Below are positions 11,231 through 23,855 of a stretch of 64,000 bases of DNA, one piece after another. The notes beneath the pieces were generated by a model, which saw only the letters and a program-made list of their open reading frames with translations, was not told the origin of the DNA and made no database searches. Position numbers and translations under genes: made by a program. This DNA comes from Atrichornis clamosus (lineage: Eukaryota; Chordata; Aves; Passeriformes; Menuridae): positions 18,637 to 82,636 of the forward strand of contig WBMZ01006359.1 in NCBI GenBank assembly GCA_013400975.1, given 5' to 3'. How positions within the stretch are numbered: position 1 is the stretch's first letter; every line of letters starts with the position of its first letter.

Positions 11231-14200
11231 ATGAGGCTGCTGGGACCCACACATTTAGTTGTACAGATCAGCCATCTGCTTTGCATGCTATACCATTGTT
11301 TCTTGTTATATACTTATTATGGGAATATTTATTCTGTGAATGACTAGGTGTTTGCTCTTGATATGCTTCCATCTGCATGTAAATTTGTTAAATCACTCCC
11401 TTTAGGCATATGAAAGTTTGGCTTTCCCTTTAAGGTGGCTATAATTATACAAATAGATTTGCCATATCATCATCATGATGTTCAGCTCCCACATCCACTG
11501 CAGGATGCACATGTGAAAGATGGGCTGGGAAAAACATTCTGTACAACTCCTCAGGTACAGAAAAGGTTGAGTTTTAGAGTGACAGCCAGTAGAGATGGAA
11601 CCTGTGTAGGAATTTTGGGGGTCTTAGAAGTAACTATGTGGTGAAAATAACTGTGGGTGAGCCATATACACATCTAGGTATGAGTAAGGGCAGTGGATTG
11701 CTAGGAATGATGAAATGTCCCTGTCGGATGGTGTGTGCCACATACCTGGCAGATCTGCCTTTACTGAAACTCCCAGTGCGCTATGAGGGGAGCTGTGTCA
11801 GGAGAAGACCCCACATGGGCCTTCCTTCTGGGAGGATCCAGAACAAGACTGCGTTGCAGTTCAGGGTGGAAAAGACAGGTTCTGATTTCTGAATTACTTA
11901 AACTTTTCAGAGTTGTGCAGTTCATGCACAATGCATGCAGAAGAGAAAAAGCAACCAAAGAAAAGATGTCTTGGGATTTAGGGCTTTGTTTGCTTGCTCT
12001 CTCGTGGCTTTGTTTTGTTTTTCCTGCAGCAAATGTCTCAAAATAATGTATTTTCTCACTAACTCTGCCCCTGTTAGATCCTAACCAAATCCTGAGAGAC
12101 AGGGCCAGATCCCCTACCAGTGTCCGTCACATTTGGCTTATGGTACCACTTTTCTTGAGTAGTTTGAACTTCCAGAAATCATGTGCTTTTGAAAACCAAT
12201 TATTCTCCTTCTCATGCTAATCAATATGGTAGCATTTTGTCTTCAAAAAACTTTATCCCAGGAGCATGGATGTTTTAAGTGCTTGCCAGAGACCCAGCTC
12301 TCCCTGGGGAAATTATGTGTTCAGGAATGTTTCACTTTAAACAATTTTTTAAATAAACACTTTTCTTTGTCTTGTATGTGAGTTATGACCCTAATGATTT
12401 CTGGTTCTGAGTTTCCTTTCTCAGCGTTTCCTCCCTCCAGACTTCTCCTGATGATAATGCTGCACAGTGTGGGAATGAGCCTATGTATTTACCTGACATT
12501 TTGCCAATGTGCTGTTATGCTTCTTTTTATATTGAAAACTAATGCCCTGAATCTCATGTTCTGAAGATCAAAACCCACTCCTCAGCAAGGCATACAGCAG
12601 ATCAAAATCTCCGTTATGGGGATGCCGCCAGGCAGTGGGCACTGGGCTACGGAGGGATGCATAGGTAATGCATAAGGCACTGTGACTTAATTGGGGGCAG
12701 TTCAGACCCTGAAAGTCCTTCAGCACAATGAACTCCAGCAGGCTTTGGCAGAAAATTGCAAGAGCTTTGAAGAATGCAGCAACTCTACTGATGGCTGTGG
12801 TGAAGGCATCTTGTTTTCTCTGTTTAGCCCACCCACCTTATGCAAGGAACTCTTGATGAACTTTGCATATTGAAAGCCAAAACATTGATCAGGGATTTTC
12901 AGGCATAATGGCTTTTGTCATTTTGTCTTCCTTTTTTTTTTTTAATCTCACAAGAAAATGTTGATTAGAGGTGTGGCTTGTTTGTTCTGTTTGATTCGTG
13001 GCTTTTGAGTGAGTATCTTGATGTTAAATGACGTCCTATCATTAATTCGTTCTCTGAAGGTTCTCTGCAAGTCTTTTGCAAATCACTCCTACATTATATG
13101 CTCACTGCTGGGACCAATAATTTAAGACATATATTTACAACTCAGAATTGTTTTGAACATAATGAGAAAGGAGACAAAATTGTAGATACTTGAATATTCG
13201 AGAACAGTGTTGTGAAAGTGGTATTGAGAAAGCACTGTGCAAATGAAAGCTTTAGTTCTAGTCCTGCAGGTCTGGGGATACTTTGTGACTATGGAGCTTG
13301 GCAGGAGTCCTTCTGCAGGAATTTATCCAAGGCCTCATTGCACAATGCCTGGGGGAAAGTTCAGCAGCAGGTGAAGCACCTAGACCATAGGTTCCTAGCT
13401 TTTGAGTACTTGATGTCTCACTGGAGTATGTTGATAATGTATTGTGTCTTGTTTCATCTCTTCACTAAAATCTCTCTCTGGTCTACTATATCTCTTCTTT
13501 ATAATCTTTCTTGTTCCACGATTGCCATCACATGCATCCTGCATCCTTACTACTCCATTGCCAGCTCTGCTCCACTGACAGATCCAGGACTGAGAGTACA
13601 AACCTGACTTTATTTGGCTAACATCACCCAGAGCCATGCAAGGATGTGTCTGCACCGTGCTCTCATGTGATGATGATGTAGGAGTACATAACACAGACAT
13701 CCAAGATCGCTTCTCGAGGATCTCTATGGATGTGATCTCTGTTCTTCATCTGTGGTGTGGTCATGAGTCATCACTGAGATCCACCTCATCCCTCAGAAAA
13801 CTCAGAACACGAGTCCTTCACATTTTAACTCCAATGCAAATGATTTAATAGATAACGGAGTCAGTTTATTCTCAGTGGAAAGTAATTTATTTCTGTTTAG
13901 TTAATGTGCTGCTTCAAAGAAATTAGAAATAATTGCAGAACAATCAGAAAGAATTTGCTGGCAGATGAAAAAGCTAATTTGTGTGAAAATCAAGAGCAGA
14001 AATATTGTTTTAGTAGGCTGTATTTTCTTTGTACAAACATGTACCTCAGCATAAGAATTTCATTTATAACACTTGATATAAATAGTGTGATAACACTTCA
14101 CAGAACCTCCACTTATCAGGGGAATTCCAACTTCTTACAGAAACTGAAGCATGCTGGTTGTCATGCCATCCTTGTAAATATTTTATGTTGGCTTAAGACT

Positions 14201-16584
14201 CAAGGGCAGATGTCTATTTTTACTTAGTGTTTGTGAAGAATTATGAACCTAAAAAGCTCTCGGTATAAAACATTTAGCAGTAGCAAAGTCAGTTCAAAGC
14301 TGTCTCCGGAAACAGAAATTGTGGAGCAGCTTTTTTGTTTGTTGTTATATTATATTTAATAAGTTTGCTGTACTTCTCTGGCATACATGTCTGTAATAAA
14401 TAGTTGTTCCAAATAACAACATACATTCAACAAAGTTGCTTGGAAGTCAGCATTCAGAAAGTGTAGCCTTCCTTTTCTCTTAAAGCAACTGCTTTACATT
14501 GGCTTCTTCAGCAGTAACTTGCTATTTGCACCTTTTTTTAATTTTGTAAACAGCTACAGCTTAGTATTGCCCGCTTGCCAAAATAATAAAACTCATAGAC
14601 TGGCAGAGACAGTGCATCCTGTATTGCCTGGTGTCCCAACAAATTTTCCTGGATATCTACTGGTTTTTCAAAGAAATTATATAAAACTTCTATTTGGGTT
14701 ATAATCTGAAGTTCTTGAAACCACAAAAAATGCGTCATGTGCTCATGATTAAAATGAGAAAGTTTAAGATCTAAAGACTATTACTGTGCAGATTAGCAGT
14801 GTAAATGTTGAGCTGCGTGAGCCATATGGCCTGGCTCCTCAGCTGCATCCATGTGTTTGCAAACAGGGCAGTGAGATGCCTTCAGACACTTAGAAAAACT
14901 TACTCAACATTAATATTTATTTTAAAATTCAGATTTCAATAACTTCATGCTGTTTTGTTTCCCTGGCAGACTCTGAAAAGCCAGGCACACTACCAGTGTG
15001 TATGGCCATACCTACTTGTCAGCTTCTGCCTGCGTGAGCACAGGGCTTGACTCAGGGCTGCTGCAAGAGGCCGGCGTGTGACATCAGTGCTAATTAAGTT
15101 TGAATACAGAGCTATGTTTGAGAGCCAAAGGAAGTGCAGGAAGGAAGCTGAGTGTCAGTGAGTCATGTCAGATGAATGCATGGCGAGCAGTTATTGATAA
15201 CATACAGCCAAACCACAATGTTGATTTTGGAAGATTTGGCATGGGAACTAAAAGCAGCATCCTGACCTCAGTTGCAATTTGTTTGTATTTAGATTTCCAA
15301 TAATGCTGTTTTGGTTTGTTTGGAGGAATTGTTTCTTTTCAGATACTCTGTCTTTATTTATCTCACGGTTCTTGCTAGAATAAGGACCCTCAGGGACTGG
15401 AACGTTTAATCTGTGTGAACAAGGCTTCAGCATTTTTCTGAAGACTGTCTCCCATTTTCTGTGTGAAGGAAAAATGTCTCTTTAGTGGCAGGCACCCTGC
15501 CTTGTAATTTCCGTTGTGTGAGCTTGGACATCTGTGTGATTACCCTCTGGGAACACTTGCAGCTTGACACACATGCATCTACTCTAGATATTTTTAATCA
15601 TTGCTTTTCATGTGTCTGTAGTGAGTTTGGTGACATGAATGGGAATAGTGTTTTCCAAATTTGAGTCCTTTGGTATTTGCTTTTTGTAGTCCCTCAACCC
15701 TGCTGAAATCACAAAGTATCATAAAGGTTAATCACTTCCAACTGTCCAGGAAACTTCATTTTAAGGCTTGAAAATATTACAGTGCCCACAGAACTTGAAT
15801 GTAAAGCCGCATATGAAGAAATAAGAAATATCAAATTTCTGTTTTAAGTGTAGCCATAGTTATTTAAGAACATGACATACTGGGAACCAGGTAGTCTGTA
15901 GGCTTTTTAAAAGTTATTTTCAAATTAAAATATGATTGTGTATGTATTTTGGCTTAATTTATAGGAAAGATGATAGTTCTGTACCAGCAACAGTTACTAT
16001 GTTAGTGGTTCATCTTGTTGGAGAGTTTTTTTATTTTACTCTTCGGGACAAAACTGATCCCAGGTAACAATCTTTTCCTTACTTGTCCTGTCCTGTCACA
16101 GCTCCAGGGACTATACCCGTACTGTTTACCTTACTGCAAGAAAAACTTCTGTACTGCATCTCCCATTGTCAGTGTGTGAAGTAGTCGTAAAACAAGACCT
16201 GAAAAGTAGTGATCCATTTCAGGTCTCAGCTTTCTGACTGACTCCTGTTTCAATCAGCAAAAGACACTTGAAAAAGCACAGCATATTATTTGGACTCATG
16301 AAACAGTACTTTTAAGTGAGGTTGCAGATGTAAATTTGATGATATAAATCTCATTGTGCGGATCAAGTCATGTGAAGAATACCTTGTATTACAATTTACA
16401 AACTGATTATTTGAAGGTTAATAGAGTAAGAGACAGGGAAAAAAGATTTTAAATAATTCCTGTAAACTATATATTTCATTTCCTTGTCCACAGTGTAGGA
16501 TGAGGTAGATCTATGTCACTTCTGAGAGATGTTTGTGTACTGTATTCTTGAAGACCTCTTATGATTAAGACCTTGCAGTCTCAC
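11231..16584. other. Unassigned DNA
   Basis: More than 5 kb with no recognisable exon or repeat. Open frames up to 131 codons (13212-13607) are crossed by antisense frames of similar size and lack protein-like composition. Short T runs (for example around 12932) are the only low-complexity features. A phrase near 12100 (CAGGGCCAGATCCCCTACC) may belong to an ancient amniote repeat, but is too short to call. Confidence 0.45.
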
Positions 16585-16905
16585 TGTGCAACCAGTGCTT
16601 CACTGTATTTTAACATTAGAAAGTTCATTCTTTAAAGGGTAGTCAGAAGTTTTCTTGCACATTAAATTCATTTCCTCTTGTCCTCCTCAGATGTGGAAAA
16701 AGGATTTTTCCTTTCTCCTTATGACATGCATTTGAAAACTACCCTCAGATTTCAGCGCACTCTTTTCTTGATTAACAGTCCTACTTCCATCCAATTTTCC
16801 TTTGCAATTAACATTTTCTAAATTAATGATAATTTTTTGTTTCTCGTCTCTGGTCTATGCTCTTTTTGACATCCATTGCCCAAAACTGAATTCTTCAGGT
16901 AAATG
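16585..16905 (-). mobile_element. Ancient CR1-like LINE fragment (minus strand)
   Basis: The plus strand follows the reverse complement of an old CR1 consensus over about 320 bases. In order it has CAACCAGTGCTTCACTGTAT, TAACATTAGAAAGTT, ATTTCCTCTTGTCCTCCTCAG, TATGACATGCATTTGAAAACT, TAACAGTCCTA, and CATTGCCCAAAACTGAATTC, the last corresponding to the 'gtgcccagaactggacacagt' word of the family. There are many substitutions and small gaps, so this is an old insertion with no coding capacity. Ends are approximate. Confidence 0.62.
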
Positions 16906-18992
16906 CAGTTCAATAGGAAACACAGTAAAGTTCATGGAGCTCTATCTGATGCAGGAGACTCTTAATTCACAAAAGTGATCCCTCTGGATTCTGCAGAGAC
17001 ACTGAACTAAATGCTGCTTTGTGAGAAAGGAGTGCAGTCCTGATTCTACATCTGCCAAACTTTACTGCAGGGATCATTTTCCTCATCCATCACTTCAGTC
17101 ATATTCTTTTTTCATTTCACAAGCCATGACAATGTCTTTTTCTGTATTAAATGTAAGGTCTTTATTTTCACTTGCAAATTCCTGGATAACCCTATTCCTT
17201 TCTTGTCATATGCACTTCTTAGCATACTCGCTCACCTTCCATCTCTCTGTTCTCAAATCCCAAATTCCTGGATTTAAGAAAGTTCCTTTGTGATTTCTCT
17301 TACTTAGGGCCTCATGCTTTAGGAAAATTCTTTGTAAACAGCCAGAGTTGAGCAACAATCTTCCTTTTACAGCCTTCTTAAAACCCTGTTTCTGAAAACA
17401 GGGGAGCTGGGCCACTTGTGCACCACACAGGGCAGTGCACCAACCCAGCACAGCTGTGGTACTTCTTTGTTCTCTCTGTCTACATGCTCTTGTCTCATCT
17501 CATCTCTCCTTTACATTTACAAGGAAAGCTTTTTGGAGTATAGGACATAATTTATGTCTGAAATGAGAAGTACCTCACACAATAGATTTGTTTATAGTGA
17601 ATATGATAATCCCGACAATGACAGTGGTAAATGTGCTAGAGAGATATGGCCCTATGCAGACCCTGCTGTTCCTTCTGCAAGGAGCCAAGTATTTCCAAGA
17701 CAACTCTTATGTATGTTTTTCCAAGCCATAGAATTATGCTTTAATAGTATTTCCACAGGAGAGCAAGGTGAGCCAAGGACCGGTCATTACAGAGGCTTTT
17801 CCGTGTAATTGAGTGGTTCAAGAAAACATTATGAAAGATTATCTTGTCAAAAGATGTAAATCTGAAGAACAGCTGGTAATCACATGAAGATCCTGCTCAT
17901 CTATAAATTAATATGTGCCACTGGGGATACTGACAATTTGTCTTGGAAGTGAAATTGTTGAGAAGAGATTTTGGTGCTCAATGAGCAAAAGATATGACAC
18001 TTATAAAAACAGTGCTATATTTATGACACAGTACAACAGTTAATTGGTTTTAGATATATCTAAAATATAGATATATCTAGATATAGCTAGAAATCCAGCA
18101 TCTATTTTTGATATCTATGTGTGGGTGTGTGTAAAAATGAAATTGCATTCCATCTTGAGAAAGAGAAAACTTCCTTTGTTAACTCATCAGAAGAGCATGG
18201 CTTCTACCAAAAGAGCTCAATAAAACATATTTGCAATTTTGTGGGGTTCTTCATTGAGCAAATGGTTTTCTTACAGCCCTCCTCCTCCACTGCTTTAATT
18301 TTACAGCATAATGAAAACAAGATGCAGCAAACTGTAACTGAGCTAGGATCAGAAGAACAGTTTTAGAGGGGTAACAGCTGAATACATAGCTTAACAGTTA
18401 CATAACTGGAAGGAAGGCCAGAAGACATAAATGTTTCTCATTTATCCATGCATATGCACATAGACATAATGAAAAATGGTTGCTAAATATGCACTGATGC
18501 CATAAATATGTGTGCATAAATAGGTAAGATAATCAGACATCCAGAAAACTAAGCTTGCTTTATGTAGTTAAATTTAAAATAGATTTGGTGGTGGTTGACT
18601 GTCAACTTTGCTATGTGTGTGCGGGAGGATTGACACTACTGTTTTGTTGATATGTGGTACAAAACACCATAGATATTTCCATCCAGGGGCTCCCAAACAG
18701 AAATAAGGTAGCTTTATGTATGCATTAGTGAATCCCTTCAAGTTAATACCCATCTCTCTATTCCCTGCCTCGCTTCTTCCTAGAGCATACACTCTTCCAC
18801 AGAGAAGCCTTCTCACCTATCTGATGCAGATCCCATCTCTTCAAGTTAGGAAACCTACGTTCAGCACCAAATTAGGGTTCAGTGCTCTCGTTTTTGTTTT
18901 TATTTAGCACTATCAAAATCAGAGAGTTTCCTTCTCTATATTTTGTATCCCACCTGTCCTCAGGTCCAGTCTTCTTCATCACCTCTTCTACC
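16906..18992. other. Unassigned DNA with one palindromic AT cluster
   Basis: Nothing gene-like is recognised. The only sharp structure is the pair of 12-bp palindromes at 18051-18079, listed separately. Confidence 0.45.
18051..18090. repeat. Paired 12-bp palindromes, AT-rich
   Basis: The perfect palindrome TAGATATATCTA occurs at 18051-18062 and again at 18068-18079, and is followed by the related CTAGATATAGCTAG. A cruciform-prone or simple-sequence-derived cluster. Confidence 0.85.
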
Positions 18993-19262
18993 AGGTAACA
19001 AGTGAGAGAATGAGAGGAAATGGCCCCAAGTTGCACCAGGGGAGGCTTAGATTAAGTATTAGGAAAAATCTTTTCAGTGAAGGGGTTGTAAAGCATTGGA
19101 ACAGACTGCCCAGGGAAGTTACGGAGTTACCATCCCTGGAAGTATTCAAAAAGACGTGTGGGTATGGCACTTGAGGACATGGTTTAATTGTGAACATGGT
19201 GGTGGTCCTAGGTTGATAGTTGGACTTGATTATCTTAATTGATTCTATGATTCTATGATTTA
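18993..19262 (+). mobile_element. CR1 LINE 3' end (plus strand)
   Basis: A 5'-truncated CR1 copy. It matches the CR1 3' region through GGTAACAAGTGAGAGAATG, CAAGTTGCACCAGGGGAGGC, GCATTGGAACAGACTGCCCA and CATCCCTGGAAGTATTCAAA. It finishes in the CR1 terminal repeat, GATTCTATGATTCTATGATT, ending near 19260. The word that normally precedes the terminal repeat ('ggtcttttccaacct') is missing, so there is a short internal deletion just before the tail. Only about 270 bases of mostly 3'-untranslated sequence remain, so it codes for nothing. It is the only CR1 copy in this window lying on the plus strand. Confidence 0.92.
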
Positions 19263-22200
19263 TGTTATCTTTTTTCTGTTGTTGATGATCAGTTGATTTT
19301 AGATTTATTTTGTCTTAATTTTAATATGAGAAGAACAGGATTTGAGTCTCAGTTTTTTCTATGCTGAGTTTCATGCAGCTAAGTCGTGCAGTATTTTTAC
19401 GTGTTTGATATTTTCTTAATGTAAAAGCACCTTTTCATTGAGTGAGGTAAATAGCCTGTCCGACTTTTGAGGCTTTGTACCTGGGAAACAAAGGGAGCAC
19501 TACAAATTTCTTCTAAGTAGTTATTTTTTTCCTACTCCAGATTCCAGGCTATGACTAGACACAGGCTGAATTGTGATCTAGATTGTGACTGTTCCCTTTG
19601 TGGTCAAAGGCAATGATGCTCTGATTGCAGACCTGCACCCCAGTTTCCATCCTATAACCTCAGGAAGAAAGGAAAGGACAGCCTTGATTTTACTTTTTCT
19701 CTCCTTTGAGTATCTAGTGGCATTTCCAGCAAAGACAATCCGTTCTGTACCTGAGAGGAGTATCATCTATCCCTACATCTGCTATTCAGTTCAAATAGCC
19801 TGGGGGCTTTCTAGAGTTACTGGAATCATTCTGTGAAAGCCCTCCTGAGGTCTTTTGGTACAGCATCCCAGATCAAATAGATATGCTGCATCTGCCTGCT
19901 CTGACCTATGCCGTGATGCTGATGGATAAGACTCTATTTCGGTTCATTTGCTTTAGCAAGCACTGGCTGAAGTGCAGCTTCTGCTGTGTGTAATGGCAGA
20001 TGCTGCCAAACGTGACTCACATTTTCTCTTCGTTCCCAGTGCCGCAGCCTTTCCAGTTGCTTCTCAGCATGAGGAGCAAACTTATTTCTTAATTTAAAAA
20101 AACCAAACAAACAAATTGGCAAGAGCCCCAGACATCTAGATATTTTGGGTAAAAGACTGTGCTCATTAGCATTTCTCCAATAGAGAATAGCAAATTTCCA
20201 AACCATACTGTCTGAGACAGGATCCTAACCCTATGAAATTATGTGGCTCTGAAGAGAATGGAAGATAGTACCTCTCCAAGAATTAAGAGCTTCTCTATCA
20301 TATTTTCCTTGCTGGATACATACGCACCATAACACAATAGTTTAATGCTTTTGTTTTTCAGAAAGAAAGACTACAGTGATGGAGCTGCTCTATGTGATTT
20401 AGTTTATCCTGTGAATTTTCTGTAGTATAGGATGTCCACTCTTGTCTTCTGGACAAGATTGTCTGAGAAGTAAATAGAGATACCGTTGCCACGAACTCTG
20501 CCCACATCTTTTTACCACGTTTACAGTTTCCAGCTTAGCTTCTTTGAATATGCACTGGAAAGATGAAGAATCCATTTCTTTGCAATATCTTTCTTCCCTC
20601 TCCCCTTCTTCTGGAGGAATCAGGCTGTTCTCTTCTGCTCATCTTGTATAGTACTGCCCAAATAGGATAGAACTTCTGTAATTTCAGAAATATAAGGTGC
20701 AGAAGTCTGTTCCAGTCACCAGCAAGGTAGAGGGATGGAAGTTCTGTTAAGTCTTTCCTTTTCATCCAGAGCCCTCATGCAGTTCTCCTCTGGAGGGTTT
20801 CAGAACCTGCCACGGTGGCTTTCAGGAAAGCACATTGTTGTCTGCTTGGAGGAAACGTGAATGTAGCTGTGCAGTGGAATGCGCTCCAAAGTACCAGCCA
20901 CGCTCTTCTTTACCCAGCAGGGCAATACCAACTCTTCTGCTCCAGAGCCAGTCTGTTTCCAGGCTCTTTGTTCCTTTTATTTTCATTGGCCCACCTTGCA
21001 TTGCAAATCTGCTTCTTCTTAGAGACCTGAGAAAGCCAAAGCAAAATGGTATGAATGTAATTAGCGTAGTCTAGCACGGTCCCATAAAATTCAGGTTGGC
21101 AACTGCACCCAAATTGTTTCCCTATGCATCTTATCTGCCAAGCACAGAAAGTGGCTGGAAAGACAGTTCAGTCAGGGCTGGGATTTGATTTCTGAGTGGG
21201 GCCCATGAATCTAAAAGCAGTTCTTTTAAAGAGTCTTTGCTTTATATTTTTTTATTTTCCCTTTCCATTTAGGTCTGCTTACATAATCTTTTCTTTGTCC
21301 TGTGTTCAATCCTCATTAAAGTTCTGTTGGATTTTTATTTATACTTTACTCATACCAAAATATAAAATAGGGTTTGGGGAATAAAGCTGTAATTTAGGAT
21401 CTCTTCCAATTTCAGTCTCTGGCTTGGGTTCCTCTCATTGCTCATCCCAGCATGCAGAGCCCTCATGAGCAGTTGTGGTTGTGAGTCCCAGTCACTCCTG
21501 AACTGATCTGAGAGCATTTGCAGGAACTGACTTGAAGATTGGCTTGTTACTATGTCTTGAGCTCTGTTATAAGAAGTTGCCAGGTTTGTCTGTTTCTGCA
21601 GTGAGTTTTGGCTCCATTTCCATCTCCGAGAAATTTTAAATATTCTTTTTCAAAAGTTGGCATTGCTGATACCAGAACAGAGTACGTTTTGTAGCACTTG
21701 ATTTGATTTCTGTACTTAAGGTTGTTTTCTTTCCTCTCAAACGACTGTACTAACCTACTGATAAAATTCCTTTTCCACAGTCCTTGATTAATAAGTAACA
21801 TGGACTATGCTGGCCTGGAAGGAGAGGATTCAGAGCAAAGTGCTGCATTTTAATATGAAGTGAAATGAATCTATTTGCACAAAATTATGTGAAAAGAATA
21901 GACTTCCAAGAAACAATGGTGTTGATGGTATTCTGCTTCTATTAGTTTGATCTGCAGCCTTGCTAATTCTAATTTCATGTAGGCTTAAGGTGACCTGTTT
22001 CTCAGTGTACAGATACCCATCCTGCATACAACACCATTTGAATGCAAAGATCCATCCCTGGTGTTGATCATTCTGTAGGGTACCGTTACAGGTTTTCTCA
22101 TCAGTGGTAAAAAAACATGACGTTATTTAGTTGGCTTTAAAGAGAAACCGTGCATGAAATAAAAGACGTAGAAATGACAGAGATGCTGCAAAGAAAAAAA

Positions 22201-23624
22201 GAAATTAAATAAAATGAACAAAAAAAAGTAGGTCAATTTGGGCCTAACTTTTTTCAAGTTGTTCCTTTTAAATATGAAGAGCAAAGAAGATAGGCAGATG
22301 GGAGTACAGAAAAGGGAAATAAGCCAAAGTGATTAGCCTGGTGACCTTCCCTTATTTCTGGTGGATTTTGTATTTATGTGCACTGTGCCATTGTTTCTGA
22401 TGAATAAAATTAACATACTCAATTTATATCCTAAAAGATGCCTAAATTCAGTAATTTTCTCAGTACTGCAATTCCAATTTAAGGTGCAAGTTCTATACTT
22501 TGGAAATTATTTGTGGTACTTATTTTTCTATATTTTGCATATTTATATGTTCAGATCGAAGATCCCTAAAAAAAGAGAATAATAGTTCTATAAAATAGCA
22601 TTAGGACTAATTAAGAAAAGAAAATAGCTCAGAACAGTGGCATTCTCCTGGGGTTTTGTTCATATGCTCTTTTTAAACAATTGAACATTGAGTCACTCAG
22701 CAACAGATTAGCTTATTCATCAGCTTTCTAAGAGCTAAATTTCAATGGATTTCTTCCCTTTCTTATATTCTTTCAAATGATTTATGTAAAGGAAGGTTTT
22801 TGTTATGTTGGTAAGGGTTTCCCAAGAACTTTCCAACTAATGCTTAGTTAAACAAATGGAGTAGAAATTTATACTGTAATTAGTTTGATGAGTGGATTGT
22901 GTTGCACAGACCGTATTATCCAGAGTTTTCTACTAAGGAAATAAAGAAATGAAAAATTAAGGCAAAGAAAATTAAGGTATTTCACTTGTGGCTGTTATTT
23001 ATTACTTTAAAACATAATTATAATTAATGATAGCTTTAAAGTACCTTGTAGTGTTCTCTTTAACTCTTCTTTGAATGTTTGCTAGGCATTTTGGGGAACT
23101 TGTTATTTGGATGAGATTCACAGTGTCTTTTTTCAGGATGGCCAGAAACAGAAATTTTGAAGGGCATCAATATAGCCTGGCGAGTAGGCTTATGTGGAAT
23201 ATGCTGCTAACAATATGAGACTCATCCTCCACCCAAAAGACTTGGCTCCTATTTCCTGTGGAAATAGATTTATTCAAGTAATTTTGCTTCAAAAATGCAG
23301 TGGCTTGAAAAATAGTAAATATGGATATTTCTTATATCCAAAAAGGTGTCTGAGTTCCTCTGCCTGTTTTCTAAACTCTTGGTATCAAAACCTCCTGTAG
23401 AAATGTATGCCATAATATAATTTCCTGTTTCAAGAAAAATGTGTTTCTTATTCCCATTTTTAAAATTCATGGCTTTGGATGTTGGTGTTCTGGGGTTACA
23501 AATTAAGACAGAGGCCTTGATATACCTTTTATATGTATGCTCTTTTGAATATCTTCCATGCTGTAATTTCCTTCTAGTAGCAATTGTTCCTTTCTTTTCA
23601 TGCTCTTCTCCATAGTTTTTAACA
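19263..23624. other. Unassigned AT-rich DNA
   Basis: Over 4 kb with only short chance frames and A/T runs; no repeat family or exon recognised. Confidence 0.45.
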
Positions 23625-23855
23625 ACTGAGTGGTTCCTCTGTGAATCCTCTCGAAGTTTGTGATTCTGCTTTTGGGAGATGATGAATGCTTCTGTGATGT
23701 CCTATGTGACACTGCACACTAATTCACAGAACGACATCACCATGTTATCAGTGTCATTCTCCTTCCTTCTCTATGTGAATTCTAACATCTCATCAGCTTT
23801 TTTTGGCTAGAGCAAGCCAGAGAGTGGAGTATCACTGAGCTGTCATGGTGAAAAA
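23625..23855 (-). mobile_element. Ancient CR1-like LINE fragment (minus strand)
   Basis: Words on the plus strand such as CTGAGTGGTTCCTCTGTGAA, CCTCTCGAAGTTTGTG and CATCAGCTTTTTTTGGCTAG follow the order of the reverse complement of old CR1 elements (coding part, near the C-terminal end of ORF2). The copy is heavily mutated, and its ends are uncertain by tens of bases. Confidence 0.42.

Noticed and set aside
13212..13607. 131-codon plus-strand frame
   Set aside because: Opposed by a 101-codon minus frame, no motif, no splice-site context, and a composition typical of random sequence.
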